This document shows, piece after piece, positions 26,369-35,199 of a stretch of 64,000 nt of DNA. The first letter of the stretch is position 1, and every line of letters begins with the position of its first letter. Under the pieces are notes generated by a model. It had not been told where the DNA came from and made no database searches. It saw only the letters and a program-made list of their open reading frames with translations. The position numbers and the translations under genes are program-made. The stretch is from Rubritepida flocculans DSM 14296 (lineage in GTDB: Bacteria; Pseudomonadota; Alphaproteobacteria; Acetobacterales; Acetobacteraceae): NCBI RefSeq assembly GCF_000425365.1, contig NZ_AUDH01000002.1, forward strand, positions 186,001 through 250,000, read 5' to 3'.

Positions 26369-28207
26369 TTGTTCGAGAATCTGCTGGTGCAGGGCCTCTC
26401 CGGCCTTGCATCCGCCTCCTCGCTGTTCCTCGTCGCCTCCGGGCTGACGGTGATCTTCGGCGTCACGCGCATCGTGAACTTCGCGCATGGCAGCCTCTAC
26501 ATGCTCGGCGCCTATCTCGCCTGGACGCTGGTGACGAATCTGCCGCGCGGGCATTTCGGCTTCTGGGGCGGGGTGCTGGCGGCCGCGCTGATCGTGGGCG
26601 TCGTGGGCGTGCTGATCGAGGTGCTGCTGCTGCGGCGCATCTACAAGGCGCCGGAGCTGTTCCAGCTTCTCGCCACCTTTGGCGTGGTGCTCATCGTGCA
26701 GGATCTCGCGCTGATGATCTGGGGGCCGCAGGATCTTCTCGGCCCGCGCGCGCCGGGGCTGCGGGGGGCGACCGAGATTCTCGGCGTGCGCTTTCCGCTC
26801 TACGAGCTCTTCCTGATCTTCGTGGGGCCCGTGGTGCTCGGCCTGCTGTGGCTGCTGTTCCACCGCACGCGCTGGGGCACGCGCGTGCGCGCCGCGACGG
26901 CGGATCGCGAGATGGTCGGCGCGCTGGGCGTGAACCAGCGCCTGCTGTTCACCACCGTCTTCTTCCTCGGCGCCTGCCTCGCGGGGCTCGGGGGCGCGCT
27001 GCAGCTCCCGCGCGAGAGCGTGAACCTGCAGATGGACCTCGCCATCATCGCGGAGGCCTTCGTCGTCGTCGTCATCGGCGGGCTGGGCTCGCTGCCGGGC
27101 GCCTTCCTCGCCGCGCTGCTGATCGGGCAGATGCAGGCCTTCGGCATCCTGATCTTCCCCAAGATCACGCTGGTGCTCGCTTTCCTGGTGATGGCGGTGG
27201 TGCTGATCCTCAGGCCCTATGGGCTGCTCGGCCGGCCGCCCGCCTCGGCCCATGCGGCGCAGGTGGTGGAGCCGCCCTACCCGCCGCCCTCGCCCGCCTT
27301 CCGCGCGCTCGGCCTCGCCACGGTCGCGGTGGCGCTGCTCCTGCCGCCCTTCCTGGGCGACTTCGCGCTGATCGTCTTCACCGAGATCGCGATCATGGTG
27401 CTCTTCGCCGCCTCGCTGCATTTCATCATGGGGCCTGGCGGCATGGCGAGCTTCGGGCATGCGGCCTATTTCGGGCTCGGCGCCTATGGCGCGGCGCTGC
27501 TGGTGAAGCATGTCGCCGCGCCGATGGAGATCGGCCTCCTCGCCGCGCCCTTCGCCGCGGGGCTCGCCGGCGTCGTGTTCGGCTGGTTCTGCGTGCGGCT
27601 TTCGGGGGTATATGCCGCGATGCTCACGCTGGCCTTCGCGCAGATCGCCTGGTCGGCGGCCTTCCAGTGGGTGGAGCTGACGGGGGGCGACAACGGCATC
27701 CTCGGCGTCTGGCCGAGCGACTGGGCGCGGAACAAGCTCGCCTACTACTACCTGGCGCTGCTGCTCTGCCTCGGCGCGACGCTGCTGCTGCGCCGCGCGA
27801 TCATGGCGCCCTTCGGCTACGCGCTGCGCGCGGGGCGGGATTCGCCGCTGCGCGCCGAGGCCATCGGCATGGACGGCTTCCGCATCCGCTGGGTGGCCTT
27901 CATCCTCGCCGCCGTGGCGGCGGGCATCGCGGGCGGGCTGTTCGCCTATGCCAAGGGCAGCGTCTTTCCCACCTACATGGCCATCCCGCGCAGCGTGGAC
28001 GCGCTGCTGATGGTGTTGCTGGGCGGCGTGCAGACGCTTTCGGGCCCCATTGTCGGTGCGCTGGCCTATACCTGGATCCATGAGCAGCTCATGCGGCTCT
28101 TCGAGCTGTGGCGGCTGCTGCTCGGCGCGGTGATCCTGCTGCTGGTGCTGTTCTTCCCGCAGGGCCTGGCGGGGGCGGCGCAGCGCGCGGCGGAGAAGCG
28201 CGCATGA
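26369..28207 (+). CDS. Fused LivH-LivM branched-chain-type ABC permease
   Basis: A 612-residue permease with both Liv permease halves in one chain. Residues about 1-285 resemble LivH (GLTVIFGVTRIVNFAHGSLYMLGAYL, given here in part, and VVIGGLGSLPGAFL). A proline-rich linker is at about 288-310. Residues about 311-612 resemble LivM (GMASFGHAAYFGLGAYG, then the GRDSPLRAEAIGMD coupling loop). It starts with TTG at 26369, 6 bp after the binding-protein stop, with a weak ribosome site. The stop overlaps livG (ATGA). Fusions of this kind exist but separate genes are the rule. Confidence 0.93.
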   Translation: MFENLLVQGLSGLASASSLFLVASGLTVIFGVTRIVNFAHGSLYMLGAYLAWTLVTNLPRGHFGFWGGVLAAALIVGVVGVLIEVLLLRRIYKAPELFQLLATFGVVLIVQDLALMIWGPQDLLGPRAPGLRGATEILGVRFPLYELFLIFVGPVVLGLLWLLFHRTRWGTRVRAATADREMVGALGVNQRLLFTTVFFLGACLAGLGGALQLPRESVNLQMDLAIIAEAFVVVVIGGLGSLPGAFLAALLIGQMQAFGILIFPKITLVLAFLVMAVVLILRPYGLLGRPPASAHAAQVVEPPYPPPSPAFRALGLATVAVALLLPPFLGDFALIVFTEIAIMVLFAASLHFIMGPGGMASFGHAAYFGLGAYGAALLVKHVAAPMEIGLLAAPFAAGLAGVVFGWFCVRLSGVYAAMLTLAFAQIAWSAAFQWVELTGGDNGILGVWPSDWARNKLAYYYLALLLCLGATLLLRRAIMAPFGYALRAGRDSPLRAEAIGMDGFRIRWVAFILAAVAAGIAGGLFAYAKGSVFPTYMAIPRSVDALLMVLLGGVQTLSGPIVGALAYTWIHEQLMRLFELWRLLLGAVILLLVLFFPQGLAGAAQRAAEKRA

Positions 28208-28959
28208 CGCTCCGCGTCGAGGATCTGCACAAGAGCTTCGGCGGCGTGCAGGCCGTGGCGGGCGTCTCGCTCGAGGTGGCGGCGGGGGAGCTGGTGGCGC
28301 TGATCGGGCCCAATGGCGCGGGCAAATCCACCTGCTTCAACATGCTCAACGGCCAGCTCCGCCCCGACCGCGGCCGCGTGGTGCTGAAGGGCGAGGACAT
28401 CACCGGCCTGCCGCCGCGCGCCGTCTGGCGGCGCGGGGTGGGGCGCACCTTCCAGATCACCGCCACCTTCGCCTCGATGAGCGTGCTGGAGAACGTGCAG
28501 ATGGCGCTGCTCTCGCACCGCCGCCGCCTGTTCGATCTCTGGCGGCCCGTGGCGCGCGAGGATCCGGCCGAGGCGCTGGCGCTGCTCGCGCGCGTCGGCA
28601 TGCAGGCGCAGGCCGGCCGCCCCTGCGGCGTGCTGGCCTATGGCGACCTGAAGCGCGTGGAGCTCGCCATCGCGCTCGCCAACGCCCCCGCCCTGCTGCT
28701 GATGGACGAGCCCACCGCCGGCATGGCCCCGGCCGAGCGCGTGGCGCTGATGGAGCTCACCGCGCGCATCGCCCGCGACTCGGGCATCGCCGTGCTGTTC
28801 ACGGAGCACGACATGGACGTGGTCTTCGCCCATGCCGACCGCATCCTGGTGCTGGACCGCGGGCGGCCCATCGCGGAAGGCAGGCCGGCCGAGGTGCGCG
28901 CCGATGCGCGCGTGCGCGAGGTCTATCTCGGCACCGGCGCCACCCACGGAGGGCATTGA
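28204..28959 (+). CDS. livG: LivG-type ABC ATPase
   Basis: A 251-residue ATPase of the branched-chain amino acid transporter class. Walker A is GPNGAGKST, followed by NGQLRPDRG and the GVGRTFQ Q-loop. The signature region LAYGDLKRVELA replaces the canonical LSGGQ, as is normal for LivG. Walker B is LLLMDEPTAGM and the switch histidine is in FTEHDMDVVF. The ATG overlaps the permease stop and its own stop overlaps livF, so translation is coupled through the operon. Confidence 0.93.
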   Translation: MTLRVEDLHKSFGGVQAVAGVSLEVAAGELVALIGPNGAGKSTCFNMLNGQLRPDRGRVVLKGEDITGLPPRAVWRRGVGRTFQITATFASMSVLENVQMALLSHRRRLFDLWRPVAREDPAEALALLARVGMQAQAGRPCGVLAYGDLKRVELAIALANAPALLLMDEPTAGMAPAERVALMELTARIARDSGIAVLFTEHDMDVVFAHADRILVLDRGRPIAEGRPAEVRADARVREVYLGTGATHGGH

Positions 28960-29660
28960 TGCTGGAGGTGGAGGGGCTGCACGCGCATTACGGCCGCGCG
29001 CACATCCTTCAGGGTGTCACGCTCTCCGCCGCGCAGGGCGAGGTGGTGGCGCTGCTCGGCCGCAACGGCGCGGGCAAGAGCACCACCATGAAGGCCATCA
29101 TGGGCCTCGTGCGGCCCACCGGCGGGCGCGTGCGCTTCCAGGGCCAGGACGTGACGGGGCGCGAGCCCTTCGAGATCGCGCGCCAGGGCCTCGGCTATGT
29201 GCCGGAGGAGCGGCGCATCTTCACCGAGCTCACGGTGATGGAGAACCTCGATGTGGGCCGCCAGCCGCCGCGCGCGGGCCTCGCGCCCTGGACGCCGGAG
29301 CGCGTCTTCGCCCTCTTCCCGAGCCTCGGCGCCATGCGCGCGCGGCCGGGCGGGCGGATGAGCGGCGGCGAGCAGCAGATGCTCACCATCGCGCGCACGC
29401 TGATGGGCAACCCGCGCCTCATCCTGCTCGACGAGCCGAGCGAGGGGCTCGCGCCCGTGATCGTCGAGCGCATGGCCGCCGCCATCCTCGAACTGAAGCG
29501 CGAGGGGATCACGGTGCTGCTGAGCGAGCAGAACCTGCACTTCGCGCGCCTCGTCTCCGACCGCGCCTGCGTGCTGGAGAAGGGCGCCATCCGCTGGGAG
29601 GGCACGCTGGCGGCGCTGATGGAGGCGGAGGAGGTCCGCGCGCAGTATCTGAGCGTGTGA
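28959..29660 (+). CDS. livF: LivF-type ABC ATPase
   Basis: A 233-residue second ATPase. It carries Walker A GRNGAGKST, GYVPEERRIF typical of LivF, signature MSGGEQQM, Walker B LILLDEPSEGLAP and LSEQNLHFA as the switch region. The ATG at 28959 overlaps the livG TGA. Its TGA is the first base group of the palindrome at 29658-29690 shared with the convergent amidohydrolase gene. Confidence 0.93.
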   Translation: MLEVEGLHAHYGRAHILQGVTLSAAQGEVVALLGRNGAGKSTTMKAIMGLVRPTGGRVRFQGQDVTGREPFEIARQGLGYVPEERRIFTELTVMENLDVGRQPPRAGLAPWTPERVFALFPSLGAMRARPGGRMSGGEQQMLTIARTLMGNPRLILLDEPSEGLAPVIVERMAAAILELKREGITVLLSEQNLHFARLVSDRACVLEKGAIRWEGTLAALMEAEEVRAQYLSV

Positions 29661-29690
29661 TCCGGGCGGCACGCCACGCCGCCCGCATCA
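29658..29690. terminator. Palindrome containing both convergent stop codons
   Basis: TGATCCGGGCGGC (29658-29670) and GCCGCCCGCATCA (29678-29690) are 13-bp arms with a single mismatch, separated by seven bases. The outer triplets are the livF stop and, on the minus strand, the amidohydrolase stop. It looks like a compact bidirectional terminator. The arm sequence recurs at other gene ends in the window (copies A, B, D and E). Confidence 0.7.
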
Positions 29691-30755
29691 GGGGTCCAGA
29701 TCCACCCCCGCCAGCCCGTAGGTCGCCACCGCCGTCCCGCTGAACAGCGCGGCGCGCTCCTCCGCGCTCGCGCCGGCGGCGAGGCGCTTGAAGGCGTTCC
29801 ACAGCGCCCTGTAGCCGCACATCCCCTTGTCCACGGGGAAGTTGCTCTCGAACATGGCGCGCCGCGCGCCGAAGGCCTCGATGGCCGTCTCGATCCAGGG
29901 CCGCCACGCCTCGGCGAGCTGCCGCGAATGGGGCGGGCGCGGCGCCTCGTGGAAATCCCAGCCGCCCACCTGCATCGCAAGCCCGCCCAGTTTCACGCGG
30001 AGGTTCGGGCAGGCGGCGAGGGCGCGGATCATCTCCCGCCACTCGGCGAACACCTCCTCCCGCCGGCCCGCATAGGGCCCCACGCCGAGCGGCCCGCCCA
30101 GATGGTCGAGCACGATGGCGAGCTCCGGCACGGCGCGCGCGAGGTCGAGCAGCAGCGGAAGCTGCGTATGGTAGCACCAGACATCCAGCACCAGCCCCGC
30201 GCGCGCCAGCGCCCGCGCGCCCTCGAGGAAGGCCGGCGTGCCGAGCGGCCCCGGCGGCGGCGCGGTGAGGTTGGAGCGCACCTCGGGCGAGGGGTGCCAG
30301 GCGGTGCGGTTGCGCACCCCCACGAAGCGCGGCCCCGCGATGCGCCGATGCGCCTCGATCAGCCGCTCCACCTCCGCGGGCGGCAGGGTGAGGTCCACGA
30401 GGCCGATGATGCCGGCGCAGAGGCGCGCGCGGCCATAGGCGCCGCTCGCGCTCATCGCCGCGACGCCGTTGGCGAACTCCGTCTCGCCCAGCGGCCGCTC
30501 CGCCTCCGGCCCGTCGGCGCGGTACATCGCGCCGCACTGCACGAAGACGCTGCCCCGGATGTCGTGGCCGCTCGCCGCATCGGCGCGCAGCTCGTCGAAC
30601 AGGTAGCGCTCGCCCGGATGGTCCCAGAGGTGGTGGTGCGGGTCGAGGATGGGCAGGCCGGGCGCCAGCACCTCCTCCTCCTCGGCGAGGGCCAGCCACT
30701 CCTCCCGCACGGCGATCTGGCGGGAGCGGGTGAAGCTCCAGGGCCGGGCGCTCAT
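29688..30755 (-). CDS. Amidohydrolase family 2 (TIM-barrel metal hydrolase/decarboxylase)
   Basis: A 355-residue member of the amidohydrolase-2 superfamily. It has the metal site HxH-like LDPHHHLWD (about residues 36-44), VFVQCGAMY, a mid-sequence histidine in CYHTQL, VLDHLGGP and the C-terminal ESNFPVDKG with the catalytic aspartate region. Relatives hydrolyse lactones or decarboxylate aromatic acids. It is translationally coupled (ATGA) to the upstream CoA transferase gene and belongs to a three-gene minus-strand set with the CitE-like lyase. Substrate unknown. Confidence 0.85.
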   Translation of the reverse strand: MSARPWSFTRSRQIAVREEWLALAEEEEVLAPGLPILDPHHHLWDHPGERYLFDELRADAASGHDIRGSVFVQCGAMYRADGPEAERPLGETEFANGVAAMSASGAYGRARLCAGIIGLVDLTLPPAEVERLIEAHRRIAGPRFVGVRNRTAWHPSPEVRSNLTAPPPGPLGTPAFLEGARALARAGLVLDVWCYHTQLPLLLDLARAVPELAIVLDHLGGPLGVGPYAGRREEVFAEWREMIRALAACPNLRVKLGGLAMQVGGWDFHEAPRPPHSRQLAEAWRPWIETAIEAFGARRAMFESNFPVDKGMCGYRALWNAFKRLAAGASAEERAALFSGTAVATYGLAGVDLDP

Positions 30756-31975
30756 GGCGTGCGGATCACCCCGGCCTCGACCAGCGCGGCGTAGCGCGCC
30801 TCGCCCAGCAGCGGGCGCAGCACCGCCTCGTTGTGCTCGCCGAGCCGCGGCGCGGGGCGGGCGAAGAGGGTGGGGGTGGCGGAGAGCTTCGGCACCTCGC
30901 CATGCATGGGCAGCCAGCCGCCGGGCATTTCCGCATCCGGCACCTCGACCAGCGCAGCGCGGGCAGCGATGTAGGGGTCCTCGAGCAGCCCGGCCGCGTC
31001 CTTGATGGGGCCGATGGTGACGCCCGCCGCGTCGAAATGCGCGAGCACCTCGGCCTGGCTGCGTTCGGCGATGAAGGCGGCGATGATCGCGTCCAGCGCC
31101 TCCACATGGCGCAGCCGGTCGGCATTGGTGCGGAAGCGCGGATCCTCCATCAGTTCGGGCCGGCCGATGCTGCGGAACAGCTTCTCCGTCATGCCCTGGG
31201 TGGAGGCGGAGAGGCACACCCAGCCGCCATCCCGGGTGCGATAGGCGTTGCGCGGCGCGCTGTTGGTGCTGCGGCTGCCGCTGCGCGGCTTCACCTCGCC
31301 GGTCAGGCGCTGGTTCGCCGTCTGCGGCTCCATCACCGCGAGCATGGGCTCGAGCAGCGAGAGGTCGATCACCTGGCCCTGGCCGGTGGCCTTCGCGTGG
31401 TGGAAGGCCGCGAGCGCCGAGGCCGCGCCGTAGAGCCCGGCATAGGCGTCGCCCATGAACATGGGCGGCAGCACCGGCTCGCGGTCGGCGAAGCCGTTGA
31501 CGGCGGCGAAGCCCGAATAGCCCTCGACCAGCGTGCCGAAGCCGGGCTTGTGCCGGTAGGGCCCCGTCTGCCCCCAGCCCGAAATCCGCACGATGACGAG
31601 GCGCGGATTGAGCGCCAGCAGCGCCTCGGGGGCGAGGCCCATCTCCTCCAGCACGCCGGGGCGGAAGCTCTCGCAGAAGATCTCGGCCGTGGCGGCGAGG
31701 GCGCGCACCACCTCGATCCCCGCCGGGTCGCGCAGCGCGAGGCAGAGGCTCTTCTTGTTGCGGCACCAGGTCTTCCAGGAGCTTTCCACGCCCTGCACGC
31801 GCCAGGCGCGCAGCGTGTCGCCCTCGGGCGGCTCCAGCTTCAGCACCTCCGCGCCGTGGTCGGCGAGCACCTTGGTGAGCATGTTGCCGGCGACGAGGCG
31901 CGAGAGATCGACCACCCGCACGCCCTCCAGCGCGCCGCGGGCCGTGGGGTCGAAGGCGCGGCGGGGCAGGCTCAT
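30752..31975 (-). CDS. Class III CoA transferase (CaiB/Frc family)
   Basis: A 407-residue CoA-transferase III. Motifs include RVVDLSRLVAGNMLTKVLAD, GAEVLKLEPPEGDTLR, NKKSLCLALRDPAG, the GWGQTGPYRHKPGFG region and GQVIDLSLLEPML. The catalytic Asp of the family is expected in the MFMGDAYAGLYGA stretch. It would load CoA onto a carboxylate, e.g. for the CitE-like lyase encoded immediately upstream. Overlaps at both ends (ATGA) with neighbours support one operon. Confidence 0.88.
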   Translation of the reverse strand: MSLPRRAFDPTARGALEGVRVVDLSRLVAGNMLTKVLADHGAEVLKLEPPEGDTLRAWRVQGVESSWKTWCRNKKSLCLALRDPAGIEVVRALAATAEIFCESFRPGVLEEMGLAPEALLALNPRLVIVRISGWGQTGPYRHKPGFGTLVEGYSGFAAVNGFADREPVLPPMFMGDAYAGLYGAASALAAFHHAKATGQGQVIDLSLLEPMLAVMEPQTANQRLTGEVKPRSGSRSTNSAPRNAYRTRDGGWVCLSASTQGMTEKLFRSIGRPELMEDPRFRTNADRLRHVEALDAIIAAFIAERSQAEVLAHFDAAGVTIGPIKDAAGLLEDPYIAARAALVEVPDAEMPGGWLPMHGEVPKLSATPTLFARPAPRLGEHNEAVLRPLLGEARYAALVEAGVIRTP

Positions 31976-32826
31976 GGCGCGGCCTCCCCGGCGCGGGCGA
32001 GCAGCGCGCGGGCGCGGGCGATGAAGGGGGCGTCCACCATCTCTCCCTCCACGGTGAAGGCGCCGAGGCCCTGCGCCTCGGCCTCGCGCGCGGCCGCCAG
32101 CACGCGGCGCGCCCGGGCGAGCTCCGCCTCCGTGGGCAGGAAGGCGGCGTTGACCACGGCGATCTGCCCCGGGTGGATGCAGGATTTCCCGGCAAAGCCG
32201 AGGCGCTTGGCGGCGCGGGCCTCGGCGGCCAGGCGCTCGGGCGCGGCCAGCGCGGCCAGCGCCCCGTCGAAGGCGGGCAGCCCGGCCTCGGCGGCGGCGA
32301 GGCGCACCGCCATGCGGACATGCTGCAGCGCCGCCTCCTCGTCCCGCGCGATGCCGGCGGGCTCGAGGAGGTCGGCATAGCCGATCTGCAGCCCGCGCAC
32401 GCGCGGGTGGGCGAGGGCGAGCTCGGCGGCCCGGCGCAGGCCGCGCGGCGTCTCGATGGTGAGCAGCAGGCCGGCGGCGCAACCCGCCGCCTCGAGCAGC
32501 GCCGCGGCCTCCCGCACCTCCTCGGGCGATTCGCACATGGGCAGGTTGAGCGCGTCGACCCCGGGCAGGGCGACGGCGGCCAGATCCGCCGCGAAATGCG
32601 GGCTGTGGCGCGCGTTCACGCGCACGATCACCGTCTTGCCATGGCCGGGCGGCAGGGCGCGCAGGAAGGCGGAGACGGCGGCGCGGGCCTCGGCCTTGCG
32701 GGGCTCGGCCACCGCGTCCTCGAGGTCGAGCGAGAGGCCGTCCGCCTCCGAGGCCAGGGCCTTGGCGAACAGCTCCGGCCGCGATCCGGGCACGAAGAGC
32801 TTGCTGCGCATCAGCGCGAGGGACAC
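31972..32826 (-). CDS. CitE-like HpcH/HpaI aldolase/CoA-ester lyase
   Basis: A 284-residue TIM-barrel lyase of the CitE/malyl-CoA lyase group. It has RSKLFVPGSRPELFAKAL, the acidic metal site SLDLEDAV (about residues 31-38), VRVNARHS, LTIETPRGL with the second metal-binding glutamate, and FAGKSCIHPGQI near the end. I chose the GTG at 32826 because GAGGAGG precedes it; an ATG five codons later is the alternative. First gene of a lyase, CoA transferase, amidohydrolase operon. It probably cleaves or condenses a 3-hydroxyacyl-CoA; exact substrate unknown. Confidence 0.87.
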   Translation of the reverse strand: MSLALMRSKLFVPGSRPELFAKALASEADGLSLDLEDAVAEPRKAEARAAVSAFLRALPPGHGKTVIVRVNARHSPHFAADLAAVALPGVDALNLPMCESPEEVREAAALLEAAGCAAGLLLTIETPRGLRRAAELALAHPRVRGLQIGYADLLEPAGIARDEEAALQHVRMAVRLAAAEAGLPAFDGALAALAAPERLAAEARAAKRLGFAGKSCIHPGQIAVVNAAFLPTEAELARARRVLAAAREAEAQGLGAFTVEGEMVDAPFIARARALLARAGEAAP

Positions 32827-33035
32827 GGGCGCTTCCTCCTCGCCGCGAGTGTGGCACGGCGGGCGGGCGGGGTCAGCCCAGCGCCGGCGTGGCGAGACGT
32901 GGTGGATGTGCGCCAGTGCCCGTCGCGGATGCGGCGGGAAATCGGGGCGGCGTCGTCTGCGGCTCCTGCAACGAGGCAGCACCGGTGTCGGGGGCGTCTG
33001 TAGACGGCCCGCCATGGGCGGGGATATCATGCGAG

Positions 33036-33120
33036 CCGCTGCTGGTATGCCTTTGTCTTGGCACGCCGCCGCCCGCCAAGCCGAGATGCTCGATACGCCC
33101 CGCGCGAGCGTCGGACGTGT
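33036..33120 (-). repeat. Dispersed repeat, copy C (partial)
   Basis: On the minus strand this matches copy D from the GTATCG segment through GGCGGGCGGCGGCGTGCCA and the AAGACAAAGGCATACCAGC junction, then the match ends. It sits in the 32827-33200 gap, between the CitE-like gene and a truncated IS. Apart from this repeat I see no gene in that gap. Confidence 0.6.
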
Positions 33121-33199
33121 CACATCCCGGACCTGACTGGGCTGGCCGCCGAGGTGATGCCCGTCGGCGCGATATGGTGGCCCATCTCCTGACGCCCCG

Positions 33200-33756
33200 G
33201 TCGCGCAGGTCCCGCCGGATGGGGTCGCTGTCATAGCCCTTGTCGCCCAGCATGATGGCGGGGTCGCTGTCGCGCGCCGCCATCAGCGCCTCGTAGTGCG
33301 AACAGTCGGCCTCCTGACCTGCGCTCAGGTGCAGGGCGATGGGCAGTCCGTGGGCGTTGGCGCGGAGGTGGAGCGTGCACGTGAAGCCACCGCGCGAACG
33401 GCCAAGAGCCTGGCGATGAGTCCCCCCCTTCCGCCGGCGGCGCAGTGGTGCGCCCGGATGCTGGTGCTGTCGATCATTTGCAGGAGGTCGGCATCGCCGC
33501 CGCCATCGGCCAATGCTTCGAGCATCACGTCCCACAGGCCAGAGGCGCTCCAGCGGCGGAACTGCCGGAACACCGAGTTCCAGTTGCCGAACCCGGCCGG
33601 CAGGTCACGCCACGGCGCGCCGGTGCGCGCGATCTGGAAGATGGCGTCGAGCACACGCCGGTGGTCGCGCGGAGGCCGCCCGCCGAGCGGGCTGGCGGAC
33701 ATCACGAAGGGTTCGAAGAAGGACCATTCCTCGTCGCTCAGACGCCCGCGGATCAA
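33200..33756 (-). pseudogene. IS5/IS427 transposase remnant, frameshifted and 3'-truncated
   Basis: Frame A (33325-33756) encodes the N-terminal half: LSDEEWSFFEPF, GRPPRDHRRVLDAIF, GAPWRDLPAGFGNWNSV and the first catalytic aspartate in MIDSTSIRAHH. A run of seven G (33422-33428) then separates it from a second frame encoding LGRSRGGFTCTLHLRA and LGDKGYDSDPIRRDLRDRG with the second aspartate. This two-frame layout with slippage is normal for the group. The final region with the catalytic glutamate (Y(2)R(3)E(6)K) is absent, so the copy is dead. Confidence 0.82.
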
Positions 33757-33844
33757 CGCCGATCTCCATGCCAGGGATCAGCTTGGAATCACGTCCGCAC
33801 TCCGATGGGAATCCCCTGTCTACAGGTTTGTCCACGAGGCCTAG
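33200..33844 (-). mobile_element. Truncated IS5-family (IS427-like) element
   Basis: The 5' end is intact: the terminal sequence GCCTCGTGGACAAACCTG (reading inward on the minus strand from 33840) abuts a CTAG tetramer (33841-33844), a target type used by IS427-group elements. The 3' third of the transposase and the other terminal repeat are missing; similarity stops near 33200 and is replaced by sequence leading into repeat copy C. Boundaries on the left are approximate. Confidence 0.75.
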
Positions 33845-33881
33845 CAGGGACGAAAAACCCTCGCGCCGCCTCCGCCGCCAG

Positions 33882-33944
33882 CATTCTCAAACGGTCTCGC
33901 ACATCACCCGCAGCCGCATCGCGACAAGCCATTCTCAGACGGCC
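33882..33944 (+). repeat. Pair of 15-bp direct repeats next to the IS remnant
   Basis: CATTCTCAAACGGTC (33882-33896) and CATTCTCAGACGGCC (33930-33944) differ at two of 15 positions and lie between the IS end and the phaA stop. They may be ends of a lost insertion or regulatory/terminator sequence. No gene fits in 33845-33946. Confidence 0.4.
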
Positions 33945-33946
33945 GC

Positions 33947-35119
33947 TCAGCGCTCCACGCACATGGCCACACCCATGCCGCCGCCGATGCAGAGCGTGGC
34001 GAGGCCCTTCTTCGCGCCCCGCCGCTGCATCTCGAAGAGCAGTGTGGTCAGCACCCGCGCGCCCGACGCGCCGATGGGATGGCCGAGCGCGATGGCCCCG
34101 CCATTCACGTTCACCTTGGCCGTGTCCCAGCCCAGATCCTTGTTCACAGCGCAGGCCTGGGCCGCGAAGGCCTCGTTCGCCTCGATGAGGTCGAGATCCT
34201 CGATCTTCCAGCCCGCCTTGGCCAGCGCCTTGCGCGAGGCCGGGATGGGGCCCGTGCCCATGATGGCGGGGTCCACCCCCGCGGTCGCCCAGGAGACGAT
34301 GCGCGCCATGGGCGCGATCCCGCGCCGGGCGGCCTCGGCGCCCGACATCACCACCAGCGCCGCCGCGCCGTCATTGATGCCCGAGGCGTTGCCCGCCGTC
34401 ACCGTGCCGTCCTTGGCGAAGGCGGGGCGCAGCTTCGCCAGCACCTCCACCGTGGTGTCGGGCTTCGGATACTCGTCCTCGCTCACCACCACCTCGCCCT
34501 TGCGGGTCTTGACGGTGACGGGCGCGATCTCGTCGCGGAAGCGGCCGGCCTTGATCGCCTCGCCCGCCTTGCGCTGGCTGTGATAGGCGAACTCGTCCTG
34601 CTCCTGACGGGTGAGCTGGTATTTCTGCGCCACGTTCTCGGCCGTGTTGCCCATGTGGTAGCCGTGGAAGGCGTCCCACAGCCCGTCCTTGAGCATGGTG
34701 TCCACCAACTCGAGCCCGCCCATCTTGGTGCCGGCGCGCAGGTTCGCGCAGTGCGGCGCCTGGGTCATGCTCTCCTGCCCGCCGGCCACCACGATGGCGG
34801 CGTCGCCGGTGGCGATCTGCTGCGCGGCCAGCGCCACGGCGCGCAGCCCCGAGCCGCAGAGCTGGTTGATGCCGAAGGCGGTGCGCTCGACCGGGATGCC
34901 GGCGTTCACCGCGGCCTGGCGGGCCGGGTTCTGCCCCGCCCCGGCCGAGAGGATCTGGCCGAGGATCACCTCGTCCACCTCGGCGGGCGCCACGCCTGCC
35001 CGGGCCAGGGCGGCCTCGATGGCCACCTTGCCGAGATCGTGCGCGGCGAGCCCGGCGAAGGCCCCGTTGAAGGCGCCGACCGGGGTGCGCGCGGCCGAGG
35101 CGATGACGATGTCCTGCAT
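33947..35119 (-). CDS. phaA: Acetyl-CoA acetyltransferase (beta-ketothiolase)
   Basis: A 390-residue thiolase that condenses two acetyl-CoA (or cleaves acetoacetyl-CoA). The nucleophile is C88 in [12 protein letters not shown], with H347 in [15 protein letters not shown] and C377 in CIGGGMG. Length and sequence match PhaA/AtoB. It supports polyhydroxybutyrate synthesis or degradation of acetoacetyl-CoA. No phaB or phaC is adjacent. The IS remnant lies just downstream. Confidence 0.94.
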   Translation of the reverse strand: MQDIVIASAARTPVGAFNGAFAGLAAHDLGKVAIEAALARAGVAPAEVDEVILGQILSAGAGQNPARQAAVNAGIPVERTAFGINQLCGSGLRAVALAAQQIATGDAAIVVAGGQESMTQAPHCANLRAGTKMGGLELVDTMLKDGLWDAFHGYHMGNTAENVAQKYQLTRQEQDEFAYHSQRKAGEAIKAGRFRDEIAPVTVKTRKGEVVVSEDEYPKPDTTVEVLAKLRPAFAKDGTVTAGNASGINDGAAALVVMSGAEAARRGIAPMARIVSWATAGVDPAIMGTGPIPASRKALAKAGWKIEDLDLIEANEAFAAQACAVNKDLGWDTAKVNVNGGAIALGHPIGASGARVLTTLLFEMQRRGAKKGLATLCIGGGMGVAMCVER

Positions 35120-35199
35120 GGGGTCTGGCCCTCCTCCTGTCGGGGCGGACTCTGCGCCGGAACGCTGCGCCGCGGCAAGCGGCGGCCCGGCCGGCGCGC

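Noticed and set aside
23906-28081. 1391-codon minus-strand frame opposite pimD and the Liv genes
   Set aside because: Antisense shadow; the plus strand carries clear domain-level genes throughout.
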